Shown piece after piece: positions 22,100 to 31,555 of a stretch of 64,000 nucleotides of DNA. The notes under the pieces were generated by a model. It searched no databases. It had not been told where the DNA came from and worked only from the letters and a program-made list of their open reading frames with translations. This DNA comes from Hyphomicrobiaceae bacterium. GTDB lineage: Bacteria; Pseudomonadota; Alphaproteobacteria; Rhizobiales; Hyphomicrobiaceae. Positions within the stretch are counted from its first letter, which is position 1, and the number at the start of each line of letters is the position of its first letter. The stretch covers positions 45,341 to 109,340 of the forward strand of contig JAKFWF010000022.1 of assembly GCA_021730785.1 (NCBI GenBank), read 5' to 3'. Made by a program: the position numbers and the translations under genes.

Positions 22100-23260
22100 A
22101 TGAGTTTGACCGAGTTCTGGCGACACCGTCAGCCTGGCCGGTTGCAGGCCATGATCCCCGACAGTGTCTATGCCTGGCGGGACCAGCTGGTCGGCAATCC
22201 GCGCTTCCAGCGCTGGGCCGCGCGCTTCCCCCTCACCCGCGGCATTGCCCATCGGCAAGCGCGGTCGGCGTTCGATCTGTGCGCCGGCTTCGTCTATGCG
22301 CAGGTGCTGTTCGCCTGCGTCGAACTGGAGCTGTTCGAGCTGCTGCGAGCAAACCCGCTGCCCCTTGACGACGTGAGCCGGCGGATCGGTTTGCCGCCGG
22401 AGCCAACGGCCCGTTTGCTGAAAGCTGCCAGTTCGCTCGGGCTGCTGTCACAGCGCAGCGGCGGGCGCTATGGCCTCGGTCTGCAGGGGGCTGCGATCGC
22501 CGGCAATCCGTCGATCGCGCTGATGGTACAGCACCACGCCATGCTGTACCGCGATCTCGCCGATCCGGTCGCCCTGCTGAAGGGCGAGCCCACCTCGCGC
22601 GCGCTTGCCGCGTACTGGCCCTATGCCACTACGAAAAGCCCGTCCGCGCTGGCGTCCGGCGAGGTCGAAGGCTACAGCCGCCTGATGTCGGCATCGCAGG
22701 AGTTCATCGCCGGCGACGTGATCGACAGCTACGCGTTCGAGACGCACAAGGTGTTGCTCGATATTGGCGGCGGCGAGGGCACGTTTTTGTCGGCGGTGGC
22801 GGCCAAAGCGCCCGCGCTGCGGCTCAAGCTGTTCGACCTGCCGGCCGTGGCCGAGCGTGCGCAACGCAAATTTGCAGACTACGGATTGTCGGAGCGGGCC
22901 GAAGCGATCGGCGGCAGTTTCCGCAGCGATCCTCTGCCGCGCGGCGCCGATCTGATCTCGCTCGTGCGCATCGTGCACGATCACGACGATGCAATCGTAA
23001 TGGATCTGCTGCGCGCTGCACGCGCGGCTCTACCGACGAATGGCACGCTGATCATTGCCGAGCCGTTCGCCGGCGTGCCGGGCGCCGAGCCGATCGGCGA
23101 CGCCTATTTCGGGTTTTATCTGCTGGCCATGGGCAGCGGACGGGCTCGAACGCCAGCCGAACTCGGGGAAATGCTCGCGGCGGCCGGGTTCGCGCGGGTG
23201 CGTCAGGCGCGCACGCCGCGGCCGCTGCTGACGGGACTTCTTGTCGCCCATCCAGTGTGA
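22100..23260 (+). CDS. crtF: Demethylspheroidene O-methyltransferase CrtF
   Basis: A 386-residue SAM-dependent O-methyltransferase that converts the 1-hydroxy group of acyclic carotenoids to methoxy. The N-terminal half holds the dimerisation/winged-helix region of plant-type O-methyltransferases (LFELLRANPLPLDDVSRRIGLPPEPTARLLKAA). LLDIGGGEGTFLSAVAAKAP is the SAM-binding glycine loop. LISLVRIVHDHDD places the catalytic His, and LIIAEPFAG follows. ATG 22100 gives the usual CrtF N-terminus (MSLTEFWRHRQPGRLQAMIPDS); the frame is open about 66 bp further upstream. bchC begins 125 bp downstream with its own PpsR-controlled promoter, but readthrough crtF-bchCXYZ-puf, as in other purple bacteria, is plausible. 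Confidence 0.92.
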   Translation: MSLTEFWRHRQPGRLQAMIPDSVYAWRDQLVGNPRFQRWAARFPLTRGIAHRQARSAFDLCAGFVYAQVLFACVELELFELLRANPLPLDDVSRRIGLPPEPTARLLKAASSLGLLSQRSGGRYGLGLQGAAIAGNPSIALMVQHHAMLYRDLADPVALLKGEPTSRALAAYWPYATTKSPSALASGEVEGYSRLMSASQEFIAGDVIDSYAFETHKVLLDIGGGEGTFLSAVAAKAPALRLKLFDLPAVAERAQRKFADYGLSERAEAIGGSFRSDPLPRGADLISLVRIVHDHDDAIVMDLLRAARAALPTNGTLIIAEPFAGVPGAEPIGDAYFGFYLLAMGSGRARTPAELGEMLAAAGFARVRQARTPRPLLTGLLVAHPV

Positions 23261-23273
23261 AGTGCAACGACAC

Positions 23274-23313
23274 TGTAAGTTTTAGTTGACAGTTTAATGC
23301 GTCCGATTAAATT
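23274..23313 (+). promoter_or_regulatory. bchC promoter with overlapping PpsR/CrtJ operator
   Basis: TGTAAGTTTTAGTTGACA (23274-23291) is an exact TGT-N12-ACA PpsR site. Its 3' end TTGACA (23286-23291) is a perfect -35, and TAAATT (23308-23313) follows after 16 bp as a plausible -10. The geometry is the same as at bchG. It would place the transcription start near 23320, giving a leader of about 66 nt before bchC and making this the entry to the bchCXYZ-puf superoperon. Confidence 0.75.
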
Positions 23314-23385
23314 TACAAATCGAAGCGCCGATTGCGCCCCACCTCAAACGGGGCCGAAGGCGAAAAAATCGAGGGTGGCCGCCAG

Positions 23386-24339
23386 ATGCAGAGCCTAGCC
23401 GTCATATTCGAGGAGCCAGAGGTTCTGGAGCTTCGTCGGCTTGCGCTCTCGGCACTGGGCGCCAACGACCTGCGTATCGAAAATATTCATAGCGGCATCA
23501 GCACCGGCACCGAGCGTCTGTTGTGGTCCGGCCGCATGCCGCACTTCCCGGGCATGGGCTATCCGCTGGTACCGGGCTACGAGTCGGTCGGTCGCGTGGT
23601 CGAGATGGGTGCCGCCGCCAAGTCGGCTGGCACATTTGCCATCGGCGACCACGTTTTCGTCCCTGGCGCCAATTGCTTCGGCGACGTGCGCGGGTTGTTC
23701 GGCGGCACGGCGAGCGAGGTCGTGGTGCCGGCTGCCCGCGTTATCGGCGTCGATGCGGATTTGGGTGACAAGGCGGTGCTGCTCGCGCTCGCCGCAACCG
23801 CCCACCATGCGGCGCCGGTCACGGGTGGTGCGCTCGCGCCCGAGCTGATCATCGGCCACGGCGTACTCGGTCGCCTCATCGCACGGCTTGCCGTTTCGAC
23901 TGGCGGCGCAGCGCCTGTCGTCTGGGAAACGAACCCGGCACGACAGGGCGGCGCGCTTGGCTACAGGGTTTGTGATCCAGCTGATGATCAGCGCCGCGAC
24001 TACAAGCGCATCTGTGACGTCAGCGGTGATGCGACCATTCTTGATGCGCTGGTGCAACGCTTGGCGCCGGGCGGCGAGATCGTCCTCGCCGGCTTCTACA
24101 GCGAGCGGCTGTCGTTCGCCTTCCCGGCCGCCTTCATGCGCGAAGCGACGTTCCGGATCGCGGCCCAATGGAAGCCCGCCGATTTGACGGCCGTCACGCA
24201 GCTGATCCGCAACCGCCGGCTCTCGCTCGACGGTCTCGTCACGCACCACAGCGCTGTGAGCGATGCGCCGGCAGCCTACGCCACCGCCTTCGGCGACCCG
24301 GCCTGTCTGAAAATGGTTCTCGATTGGAGACCGAATTGA
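23386..24339 (+). CDS. bchC: 3-hydroxyethyl bacteriochlorophyllide a dehydrogenase BchC
   Basis: A 317-residue medium-chain dehydrogenase-like enzyme that oxidises the 3-(1-hydroxyethyl) group of bacteriochlorophyllide to 3-acetyl. The segments SGISTGTERLLWSGRMPHFPGMGYPLVPGYESVG and GDHVFVPGANCFGDVRGLFGGTASEVVVPA are typical BchC. ELIIGHGVLGRLIARLA is the nucleotide-binding region. ATG 23386 follows GAGGGTGG and gives the usual N-terminus MQSLAVIFEEPEVL. Its stop shares one base with the bchX start, so translation of bchC-bchX is coupled. Confidence 0.93.
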   Translation: MQSLAVIFEEPEVLELRRLALSALGANDLRIENIHSGISTGTERLLWSGRMPHFPGMGYPLVPGYESVGRVVEMGAAAKSAGTFAIGDHVFVPGANCFGDVRGLFGGTASEVVVPAARVIGVDADLGDKAVLLALAATAHHAAPVTGGALAPELIIGHGVLGRLIARLAVSTGGAAPVVWETNPARQGGALGYRVCDPADDQRRDYKRICDVSGDATILDALVQRLAPGGEIVLAGFYSERLSFAFPAAFMREATFRIAAQWKPADLTAVTQLIRNRRLSLDGLVTHHSAVSDAPAAYATAFGDPACLKMVLDWRPN

Positions 24340-25361
24340 TGACCGAGCTCAGCACCCAGACCGCTTCAAAGGCCAAGCAGCAGGAGATCGTCGATCGTCT
24401 GCGTAGGGAAGCGGCCATGGAGCCCGATCCCGTGCCGACCGCATCGCCGGCGGCCAAGACCACCCAGATCATCGCCATCTACGGCAAGGGTGGCATCGGC
24501 AAGAGCTTCACGCTCGCCAACCTGTCCTACATGATGGCGCAGCAGGGCAAGAAAGTTCTGCTGATCGGTTGCGACCCCAAGAGCGATACGACGTCGCTGT
24601 TGTTCGGCGGCCGCGCCTGCCCGACCATTCTCGAGACCAGCGCCAAGAAGAAGCTCGCCGGCGAACAAGTGGCGATCGGCGACGTCTGCTTCAAGCGCGA
24701 CGGTGTGTTCGCGATGGAATTGGGCGGACCCGAGGTCGGTCGCGGCTGCGGCGGACGCGGCATCATCCACGGCTTCGAGCTGCTGGAAAAGCTTGGCTTC
24801 CACGACTGGGGTTTCGATTACGTCCTGCTCGACTTCCTCGGCGACGTGGTGTGCGGCGGCTTTGGCCTGCCGATCGCCCGCGACATGTGCCAGAAGGTGA
24901 TCGTGGTCGGCTCCAACGACCTGCAGTCGCTCTATGTGGCGAACAACGTGTGCTCGGCGGTCGAATACTTCCGCAAGCTCGGCGGCAACGTCGGCGTCGC
25001 CGGCCTCGTCATCAACAAGGACGACCATACCGGCGAAGCGCAGGCCTTCGCCAAGGAAGTGGGCATCCCGATCCTGGCGGCGATCCCGGCCAACGAAGAC
25101 ATTCGCCGCAAGAGCGCTAACTACGAAATCGTCGGCCGGCCCGGCGGCGAGTGGGCGTCCGTGTTCGAGGAACTGGCGCAGAACGTCGCCGATGCGCCGC
25201 CGCTACGGCCGAAGCCGCTGACCACCGATGGTCTGCTCGGCCTGTTCAAAGGCGAGCAGGTCGGCCGCAACGTCACGCTGCTGCCAGCGACCGTCGAGGA
25301 CATGTGCGGTAAGTCCGAGATCACCAAGAAGTCGCTCGAGGTGATTTACGACGCAGTCTGA
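24339..25361 (+). CDS. bchX: Chlorophyllide a reductase iron protein BchX
   Basis: A 340-residue nitrogenase-iron-protein homologue that passes ATP-driven electrons to BchYZ to reduce ring B of chlorophyllide a. The P-loop IYGKGGIGKS is at residues 47-56, and DPKSDTT is the switch I area. Two Cys, in GPEVGRGCGGRG and LGDVVCGGFG, ligate the dimer-bridging [4Fe-4S] cluster. The 40-residue N-terminal extension before the P-loop is usual for BchX compared with BchL. The start overlaps the bchC stop by one base. bchY follows after 34 bp. Confidence 0.95.
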   Translation: MTELSTQTASKAKQQEIVDRLRREAAMEPDPVPTASPAAKTTQIIAIYGKGGIGKSFTLANLSYMMAQQGKKVLLIGCDPKSDTTSLLFGGRACPTILETSAKKKLAGEQVAIGDVCFKRDGVFAMELGGPEVGRGCGGRGIIHGFELLEKLGFHDWGFDYVLLDFLGDVVCGGFGLPIARDMCQKVIVVGSNDLQSLYVANNVCSAVEYFRKLGGNVGVAGLVINKDDHTGEAQAFAKEVGIPILAAIPANEDIRRKSANYEIVGRPGGEWASVFEELAQNVADAPPLRPKPLTTDGLLGLFKGEQVGRNVTLLPATVEDMCGKSEITKKSLEVIYDAV

Positions 25362-25395
25362 AACGCAACGCATAGTCAGGGTGGGCTGAAGTTCA

Positions 25396-26994
25396 ATGAC
25401 CGACGACACGACAAACGGCGACGACAAGGTTCAGGGTTTTGACCCGGCAGCCGGCGTCGAGATGTCGATCGTCGACGAGCCCATGAAGGCCGTGCCCAAT
25501 CTGGCGGCGACGAAGAGCGACGGCCTGGGCTGCCACGCCGGCAAGGACGAGATGCGCAAGGCGGCAGCTGCGGCCGGCAAAAGCGAAATCCTCGACCGGT
25601 ACGCGGCGGACTATCCAGCCGGCCCGCACGACAAGCCGCAGAGCATGTGCCCGGCGTTCGGCTCGCTTCGCGTCGGCCTGCGCATGCGCCGCACCGCGAC
25701 CATCCTGTCCGGCTCCGCCTGCTGCGTGTATGGCCTGACCTTCACGTCGCATTTCTACGGCGCACGCCGTACCGTCGGTTACGTGCCTTTCGACAGCGAA
25801 ACGCTTGTGACCGGCAAGCTGTTCGAAGACATCCGTGAAGCCGTGTTCAAGCTCGCTGACCCGCAGAAGTATGACGCGATTGTCGTCACGAACCTGTGCG
25901 TGCCAACTGCATCCGGCGTCCCGCTGCAGCTGCTGCCGAAGGAGATCGACGGCGTCCGCATCATCTGCATCGACGTGCCGGGCTTCGGTGTACCGACCCA
26001 TGCGGAAGCCAAAGACGTACTTGCCGGCGCGATGCTCAGCTACGCCCGCAAGGAAGCGGAAGCTGGCCCCGTGCAGGCGCCGCGGACGGCGCGCAGCGAA
26101 AAGCCGACCGTCGCCTTGATCGGCGAAATGTTTCCGGCCGATCCGGTCGGCATCGGCATGATGCTGGAGCCGCTGGGGCTTGCCGCCGGCCCTGTGGTGC
26201 CGACGCGGGAATGGCGCGAACTCTATGGCGCGCTCGATTGCCATGTGGCAGCCGCCATCCATCCCTTCTACACGGCCGTCGTGCGTGAGTTCGAGTCTGC
26301 CGGCCGCAAGGTGATCGGCTCCGCCCCTGTCGGTCACGACGGCACGGCCGCCTGGCTCGACGCCATCGGCGCTGCCTGCGGCGTCGCCCAGGCGACAATC
26401 GACGCCACCAAGAACCGCATGCTGCCAATCATCAAGGCAGCGCTCGCCAAGATGCCGATCAAGGGCCGCATCACGCTGTCGGGCTACGAGGGCTCGGAAC
26501 TGCTGGTCGCGCGCCTCCTGGTCGAGAGCGGCGCCGACGTGCGCTACGTCGGCACCGCCTGCCCGCGCACGCCGTGGTCCGATGCCGATCGGCAGTGGCT
26601 CGAAGCCAAGGGCGTTTCGGTCAACTTCCGCGCGCCGATCGAGATGGACTATGAGGCGATCCGCGAATTCAAGCCGGATCTCGCGATCGGCACCACGCCG
26701 GTCGTGCAGTTCGCCAAGCAGAAGGCGATTCCGGCGCTGTACTTCACCAATCTGATCTCTGCGCGTCCCCTGATGGGCCCGGCCGGTGCCGGCTCGCTCG
26801 CCACCGTCATCAATGCGGCGCTCGGCAACAAGGCGCGCTTCGACGAGATGCAGGCGTTCTTCGAGGGCGTCGGCACGGAGGCGACCGCTGGCGTGTGGGA
26901 GAAGCAGCCCATCCCGCGGCCCGAATTCGCCGAGACCTACAAGCGCAAGATGGAGAAACAGGCCAAGGCCCGCAAGGCGGAGGAAATGGTCTGA
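25396..26994 (+). CDS. bchY: Chlorophyllide a reductase subunit BchY
   Basis: A 532-residue NifD-like subunit. With BchZ it forms the catalytic tetramer that binds chlorophyllide a and a [4Fe-4S] cluster and yields 3-vinyl bacteriochlorophyllide a. Cluster/substrate-region Cys residues appear in [38 protein letters not shown] and [29 protein letters not shown] and [20 protein letters not shown] are further family signatures. The stop and the bchZ ATG share one base, so the two subunits are translationally coupled. Confidence 0.95.
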   Translation: MTDDTTNGDDKVQGFDPAAGVEMSIVDEPMKAVPNLAATKSDGLGCHAGKDEMRKAAAAAGKSEILDRYAADYPAGPHDKPQSMCPAFGSLRVGLRMRRTATILSGSACCVYGLTFTSHFYGARRTVGYVPFDSETLVTGKLFEDIREAVFKLADPQKYDAIVVTNLCVPTASGVPLQLLPKEIDGVRIICIDVPGFGVPTHAEAKDVLAGAMLSYARKEAEAGPVQAPRTARSEKPTVALIGEMFPADPVGIGMMLEPLGLAAGPVVPTREWRELYGALDCHVAAAIHPFYTAVVREFESAGRKVIGSAPVGHDGTAAWLDAIGAACGVAQATIDATKNRMLPIIKAALAKMPIKGRITLSGYEGSELLVARLLVESGADVRYVGTACPRTPWSDADRQWLEAKGVSVNFRAPIEMDYEAIREFKPDLAIGTTPVVQFAKQKAIPALYFTNLISARPLMGPAGAGSLATVINAALGNKARFDEMQAFFEGVGTEATAGVWEKQPIPRPEFAETYKRKMEKQAKARKAEEMV

Positions 26995-28445
26995 TGCTGG
27001 TTCTCGACCATGATCGGGCCGGTGGCTACTGGGGGGCGGTATACGTCTTCACGGCCATCAAGGGCTTGCAGGTCGTGATCGACGGCCCGGTCGGCTGCGA
27101 GAACCTGCCAGTCACCTCCGTGCTGCATTATACCGATGGTTTGCCGCCGCACGAACTGCCGATCGTGGTCACCGGTTTGGGCGAAGAAGAGCTTGGCCAG
27201 CACGGCACCGAAGGCGCCATGAAGCGCGCGCACAAGGCGCTCGATCCGCATCTGCCGAGTGTGGTCGTCACGGGCTCGATCGCCGAGATGATCGGCGGCG
27301 GCGTGACGCCGGAGGGCACCAACATCGCCCGCTTCCTGCCGCGCACCATCGACGAAGACCAGTGGCAGTGCGCCAACCGCGCCATGACGTGGCTGTGGTC
27401 TGAGTATGGCGCGAAGCGCGTGCCGGCGCCCAAGGCCCGCAAAGAGGGTGAGAAGCCGCGCGTCAACATCATCGGGCCCTGCTACGGCACTTTCAACATG
27501 CCGAGCGATCTCGCTGAGATCCGCCGCCTGGTCGAAGGCATCGGCGCCGAGATCAACATGGTATTCCCGCTCGGCAGTCATCTGGCCGACGTTGCCAAGC
27601 TCGCGAATGCCGACGTCAACATCTGCATGTACCGCGAATTCGGCCGCCTGCTGTGCGAGACCTTGGAGCGGCCCTACCTGCAGGCGCCGATCGGCCTGCA
27701 CTCGACGACCAAGTTCCTGCGCACCTTGGGCGAGATGCTGGGCCTTGATCCCGAGCCGTTCATCACCAGGGAAAAGCACACCACGATCAAGCCGCTGTGG
27801 GATCTGTGGCGCTCGGTGACGCAGGACTTCTTCGGCACCGCGAGCTTCGCGATCGTGGCGAACGAGACCTACACGCGGGGCGTGCGCAACTTCCTCGAAG
27901 TCGAGATGGGGCTGCCCTGCACGTTCGCCTATTCGCGCCGCCCCGGCATCAAGCCCGACAACGATGCGGTGCGCGCGTCGGTCAGGAACCAGACGCCGCT
28001 GATCCTGTTCGGCAGCTTCAACGAGCGCATGTACCTGGCCGAGGCCGGCGGCCGCGCCATGTACATTCCAGCCTCGTTCCCGGGCGCCATCATCCGCCGC
28101 CACACCGGCACGCCGTTCATGGGCTATGCGGGCGCGACCTACCTCGTGCAGGAAGTGTGCAACGCGCTGTTCGATGCGCTGTTCCACATTTTGCCTCTCG
28201 GCACCGAGCTCGACAAGGTCGAGGCGACGCCGGCCCGCGCCCACCAGGAACTGCAGTGGGACGAGGATGCCAAGGCCGCACTCGACGATCTCGTTGAAAC
28301 GCAGCCCGTGCTGGTCCGGATCTCGGCCGCCAAGCGCCTGCGCGATCTGGCCGAGCGCGATGCGCGCCGGGCCGGCGAGCCACGTGTCACCGCGAACCGC
28401 GTTGTGCAGTCCCAGTCGCATCTGGCGGAGGGGCGCGCCGCATGA
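26994..28445 (+). CDS. bchZ: Chlorophyllide a reductase subunit BchZ
   Basis: A 483-residue NifK-like subunit and partner of BchY. Signatures are the N-terminal [63 protein letters not shown] (cluster-region Cys) and [20 protein letters not shown]. The C-terminal helical part reads [48 protein letters not shown]. It begins on the last base of bchY and is followed 55 bp later by the pufQ-like gene, so transcription probably runs on into puf. Confidence 0.95.
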   Translation: MLVLDHDRAGGYWGAVYVFTAIKGLQVVIDGPVGCENLPVTSVLHYTDGLPPHELPIVVTGLGEEELGQHGTEGAMKRAHKALDPHLPSVVVTGSIAEMIGGGVTPEGTNIARFLPRTIDEDQWQCANRAMTWLWSEYGAKRVPAPKARKEGEKPRVNIIGPCYGTFNMPSDLAEIRRLVEGIGAEINMVFPLGSHLADVAKLANADVNICMYREFGRLLCETLERPYLQAPIGLHSTTKFLRTLGEMLGLDPEPFITREKHTTIKPLWDLWRSVTQDFFGTASFAIVANETYTRGVRNFLEVEMGLPCTFAYSRRPGIKPDNDAVRASVRNQTPLILFGSFNERMYLAEAGGRAMYIPASFPGAIIRRHTGTPFMGYAGATYLVQEVCNALFDALFHILPLGTELDKVEATPARAHQELQWDEDAKAALDDLVETQPVLVRISAAKRLRDLAERDARRAGEPRVTANRVVQSQSHLAEGRAA

Positions 28446-28500
28446 ACCAGCCCCACACCTCCGTGCAACCCAATCCGCTGCATCCTGCCACAAGGAGACC

Positions 28501-28722
28501 ATGACCATGGCCACCCTGATCGCCGACAAGAGCCGCACAACCCGCAAGCCGGTCGCCAAGGACACGATGGAGTACCGGCTGATCTTTGCCGTGTGTCTGC
28601 CGGTGTTCCTGGTCGCGACGCTCGTCGAGCGCATTACGCAGCCGGGCCAGGCCACCAAATCATTTCTGGGCGAGGCGATCGAAGCCACGCACCGGTGCAC
28701 GAGCTTGGCCTTCATGGGCTGA
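28501..28722 (+). CDS. pufQ: PufQ-like small membrane protein
   Basis: A 73-residue protein with one hydrophobic helix (EYRLIFAVCLPVFLVATLVERI) preceded by a basic N-terminus and followed by FLGEAIEATHRCTSLAFMG. The arrangement (E/F-x-LYF-like start of the helix, LP in the middle, a short GEA-type tail ending in a hydrophobic F-M-G) and the position between bchZ and pufB match PufQ, which promotes bacteriochlorophyll formation or delivery in the puf operon. Similarity to Rhodobacter PufQ is only moderate. AAGGAG lies at 28492-28497, so ATG 28507 (9 bp away) is a plausible alternative to ATG 28501 (3 bp away). Confidence 0.68.
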   Translation: MTMATLIADKSRTTRKPVAKDTMEYRLIFAVCLPVFLVATLVERITQPGQATKSFLGEAIEATHRCTSLAFMG

Positions 28723-28861
28723 GGATCGACGGATTTCGAATTCGCCCAGCGGTGCTGGACGAAAAACTGGCCGTTATCGGCAACGGTAATGGCGATCCTA
28801 ACCGCGCAGGATGGGCGCGGGTTATGGCCGCAAGGCCAAAACAAGAAGCGGAGAAGGAGTA

Positions 28862-29086
28862 ATGGCAGCTGATATGAGGAGTCCGGTTTCCGGATTGACG
28901 GAACAGGAAGCCAAGGAACTGCACAGCGGCTTCATGACGATGACGATCCTTTATGTCGCCATCGCATGCGTCGCCCACATCCTGATGTGGATGTGGCGTC
29001 CGTGGTTCCCCGGTACACCCGGCTACAAGTCGACATCGGAACTTTTCGACGGCCTGCAAACCGTCGTGACGACGCTGTTGACCTGA
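28862..29086 (+). CDS. pufB: LH1 antenna beta subunit PufB
   Basis: A 74-residue light-harvesting 1 beta polypeptide. The cytoplasmic N-terminus SPVSGLTEQEAKELHSGFM includes the conserved EA..LH block. The membrane helix ends with VAHILMWMWRPWFPG, where the His ligates bacteriochlorophyll and the aromatic residues hydrogen-bond the pigment. A C-terminal tail of about 20 residues (TPGYKSTSELFDGLQ) exceeds the shortest LH1 beta chains. GGAGAAGGAG just before the ATG is a strong ribosome site, as expected for an abundant antenna protein. It lies first in the pufBALM order, 139 bp after the pufQ-like gene. Confidence 0.93.
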   Translation: MAADMRSPVSGLTEQEAKELHSGFMTMTILYVAIACVAHILMWMWRPWFPGTPGYKSTSELFDGLQTVVTTLLT

Positions 29087-29131
29087 TCGATCACTGTAAA
29101 TCCAGCACCAGAAAAGAAGGAGACCCAAGTC

Positions 29132-29317
29132 ATGTGGCGACTTTGGATGTGGTACGACCCCAAGCGTCTATTCATCATGCTCTACGTGTTCCTGGCGGTC
29201 CTCGCCTTCTCGATCCACTTCATCCTGTTGAGCACCAACCGGTACAACTGGCTCGAGGAGCGTCCGACGGCTGTCAAGAAGGCGGCGGCGCACATCGAAA
29301 TGGTCGTGCCGGGCTAA
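29132..29317 (+). CDS. pufA: LH1 antenna alpha subunit PufA
   Basis: A 61-residue light-harvesting 1 alpha polypeptide. The N-terminus MWRLWMWYDPKRLFIMLYVFLAVLAFSIHFILLST carries the conserved W-W-DP-RR-like start and the His that ligates bacteriochlorophyll. NRYNWLEE supplies the aromatic residue pairing with the pigment acetyl group. AAGGAG lies upstream. PufB and PufA form the heterodimer units of the ring around the reaction centre. The 194-bp gap to pufL holds a long hairpin, which in Rhodobacter protects the antenna mRNA segment and sets the antenna:reaction-centre ratio. Confidence 0.94.
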   Translation: MWRLWMWYDPKRLFIMLYVFLAVLAFSIHFILLSTNRYNWLEERPTAVKKAAAHIEMVVPG

Positions 29318-29358
29318 CGCCCGACAAGCCACGGCTGCCCGACAGCCGGCAAGAACCT

Positions 29359-29398
29359 GATGGCGGGACGGAGGGTGCGTTGCCCTGGTCCCGTCATC
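29359..29398 (+). promoter_or_regulatory. pufA-pufL intercistronic hairpin
   Basis: GATGGCGGGAC (29359-29369) pairs with GTCCCGTCATC (29388-29398) with a single mismatch, and AGGG/CCCT inside the loop can extend the structure. It lies between pufA and pufL. A hairpin at this point in Rhodobacter blocks 3'-to-5' decay and leaves a long-lived pufBA transcript; the same role is inferred here. There is no T-run, so it is not a normal terminator. Confidence 0.65.
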
Positions 29399-29511
29399 GG
29401 TGCGGAACCGAATATCGCAGGCCCGACCCGCGCGCGATGGTGTGGCAGCCGAACCGCGCGACTTGAACGGCACGATCGTCAGGCGTGATCTGGCGCGAAA
29501 GGGACAATGCA

Positions 29512-30348
29512 ATGGCGATGCTCAGCTTTGAAAAGAAGTACCGCGTTCGCGGTGGCACGTTGCTCGGGGGCGATCTGTTCGATTTCTGGATCGGGCCATT
29601 CTATGTGGGCCTGTTCGGCATCGCGGCAGCATTCTTCGCCATTCTCGGAACCGTGCTGATTATCTACGGCGCCTCGCTCGGGCCGACGTGGAACATCTGG
29701 AAAATCAGTATCAATCCGCCTGATCGAAGCTATGGGCTGGGACTCGCGCCGCTGGCGGCTGGCGGCATCTGGCAGCTCGTCACCATTTGTGCGCTCGGCG
29801 CCTTCATTTCCTGGGCGCTGCGCGAAGTCGAAATCTGCCGCAAGCTCGGCATGGGGTATCACGTGCCCTTCGCCTTCAGCTTCGCCATCCTGGCCTATGC
29901 GACGCTCGTCGTATTCCGGCCGATCCTGATGGGCGGCTGGTCCTACGGGTTCCCCTACGGCATCATCAGCCACCTCGATTGGGTGTCCTACACGGGCTAC
30001 CAATACGGCAACTTCCACTACAACCCGGCGCACATGATCGCGATCACGTTCTTCTTCACGACGTGCCTCGCGCTCGCCATGCACGGCGGCTTGATCCTGG
30101 CGGCGACCAACCCGCCGAAGGGCCAGCCGGTGAAGGCGCCCGAGCATGAGAACTCTTACTTCCGCGACACCATCGGCTATTCGATCGGCACGCTCGGCAT
30201 TCACCGCCTGGGTCTGCTGCTCGCGCTCAATGCCGGGTTTTGGAGTGCGGTATGCATCATCATCAGCGGACCGTTGTGGCCGGAGAACGTGCCGTGGTCC
30301 GAGTGGTGGACGTTCGAATGGCTGAAGCTGCCGATTTGGTCGCGGTAA
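29512..30348 (+). CDS. pufL: Photosynthetic reaction centre L subunit PufL
   Basis: A 278-residue, five-helix membrane protein binding half of the reaction-centre pigments and QA/QB-side cofactors. The start ATG at 29512 gives the normal N-terminus [26 protein letters not shown]. With the initiator Met counted, His154 and His174 (ISHLDW region) correspond to the accessory and special-pair bacteriochlorophyll ligands. His191 (NPAHM precedes it; AMHGG) and His231 (GIHR) correspond to the iron ligands, matching L153/L173/L190/L230 exactly. An upstream in-frame ATG at 29485 would add nine atypical residues. pufM follows after 12 bp. Confidence 0.96.
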   Translation: MAMLSFEKKYRVRGGTLLGGDLFDFWIGPFYVGLFGIAAAFFAILGTVLIIYGASLGPTWNIWKISINPPDRSYGLGLAPLAAGGIWQLVTICALGAFISWALREVEICRKLGMGYHVPFAFSFAILAYATLVVFRPILMGGWSYGFPYGIISHLDWVSYTGYQYGNFHYNPAHMIAITFFFTTCLALAMHGGLILAATNPPKGQPVKAPEHENSYFRDTIGYSIGTLGIHRLGLLLALNAGFWSAVCIIISGPLWPENVPWSEWWTFEWLKLPIWSR

Positions 30349-30360
30349 GGGGAGGGAACC

Positions 30361-31299
30361 ATGGCTCAGTATCAGAATATCTTCACCCGCGTGCAGGTGC
30401 ACGGACCGATCGACGCCGGTGTGGCGTTGCCGGCGGAGGATTCCAAGCGCGGCAGCACCGCGATGATCAACACGCTGCTCGGTCGCTTCGGTGACGCCCA
30501 GATCGGGCCGTTCTACCTCGGCGGGCTTGGAACGGCATCGCTGATCTGCGGCTTCATCGCGATCGAGATCATCGGGCTCAGCATGCTGGCCTCGGTGAAC
30601 TGGAACCCGGTGACGTTCGTGCGCACGCTGTTCTATCTGTCGGTCGATCCGCCGGCTGCCAGCTGGGGCCTGCGCATTCCGCCGTGGTCGCAGGGCGGCA
30701 ACTGGATCGCTGCCGGCTTCTTCCTGACAGCCGCCATCCTGCTGTGGTGGGCCCGCATGTATCGCCGCGCGATCTCGCTCGGGCTTGGCACGCACGTGGC
30801 CTGGGGCTTCGCCTCGGCGATCTGGCTCTACCTGGTACTGGGCTTCATCCGCCCGGTGCTGATGGGGCGCTGGAGCGAAGCGGTGCCGTTCGGCATTTTC
30901 TCGCACCTCGACTGGACGAACAACTTCTCGTTGACCTACGGCAATCTGTTCTACAATCCCTTCCACATGCTTTCGATCGCCTTCCTGTATGGCTCGGCGC
31001 TGCTGTTTGCCATGCACGCGGCAACGATCCTCGCGGTCAGCCACTACGGCGGCGAGCGCGAGATCGAGCAGATCACCGATCGTGGAACGGCATCGGAACG
31101 GGCGGCGTTGTTCTGGCGCTGGACCATGGGCTTCAACGCCTCGATAGAATCGATCCATCGCTGGGCCTGGTGGTTCGCCGTGCTGTGCACGCTGACCGGC
31201 GGCATCGGCATCCTGCTGACGGGCACGGCGGTCGACAACTGGTACCAGTGGGGCATCAAGCACGACATCGCACCGGCGGCCTACAGCCCGGGCGGCTGA
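30361..31299 (+). CDS. pufM: Photosynthetic reaction centre M subunit PufM
   Basis: A 312-residue partner of PufL. His182 (FSHLDW) and His202 (NPFHM) fit the accessory and special-pair bacteriochlorophyll ligands, and His219 (AMHAAT) and His266 (SIHRWAW) the non-haem iron ligands. These are the same numbers as in Rhodobacter M, so no indels disturb the core. The N-terminus [16 protein letters not shown] is typical. The C-terminus ends soon after [14 protein letters not shown]. No pufC (tetraheme cytochrome) or pufX follows. The next gene is cytochrome c2, which suggests direct reduction of the reaction centre by soluble c2. Confidence 0.96.
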   Translation: MAQYQNIFTRVQVHGPIDAGVALPAEDSKRGSTAMINTLLGRFGDAQIGPFYLGGLGTASLICGFIAIEIIGLSMLASVNWNPVTFVRTLFYLSVDPPAASWGLRIPPWSQGGNWIAAGFFLTAAILLWWARMYRRAISLGLGTHVAWGFASAIWLYLVLGFIRPVLMGRWSEAVPFGIFSHLDWTNNFSLTYGNLFYNPFHMLSIAFLYGSALLFAMHAATILAVSHYGGEREIEQITDRGTASERAALFWRWTMGFNASIESIHRWAWWFAVLCTLTGGIGILLTGTAVDNWYQWGIKHDIAPAAYSPGG

Positions 31300-31357
31300 A
31301 GAAGGTCGAGCGTCGGGCGTGATTTGGTCCAAACTGCCGGATAGCATCGTATGCAAC

Positions 31358-31389
31358 ACGGGCGAGCGGGGGAAGGCCCTTTCGCCCGT
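31358..31389 (+). terminator. Hairpin after pufM
   Basis: ACGGGCGA (31358-31365) is perfectly complementary to TCGCCCGT (31382-31389), with further AAGG/CCTT pairing in the loop. It stands 59 bp after the pufM stop. No T-run follows, so it may act as an mRNA 3'-end stabiliser or a weak terminator that allows some readthrough into the cytochrome c2 gene. Confidence 0.55.
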
Positions 31390-31555
31390 CCGATCGGCAG
31401 GCCTCACGGCCACGGTCGGGTTGGTTGTGGCAAGTTCCTGCTGCGCTTGCGACGTGGGGCTGCCGTCACCATCGATTGAGTTGACATGAGTTGGCAAGCA
31501 GGCGGCTCGACAACGGCCGCAACCAAGGTCGATTGCAATTCCAGGGAGAAGACGC

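Noticed and set aside
26937..28844. 635-codon minus-strand frame opposite bchZ and the pufQ-like gene
   Set aside because: Low-complexity composition; the plus-strand bch/puf genes are unambiguous.
31482..31510. TTGACA as a possible cytochrome c2 promoter
   Set aside because: No -10-like hexamer at 15-18 bp and no TGT-N12-ACA site, so I do not call it.
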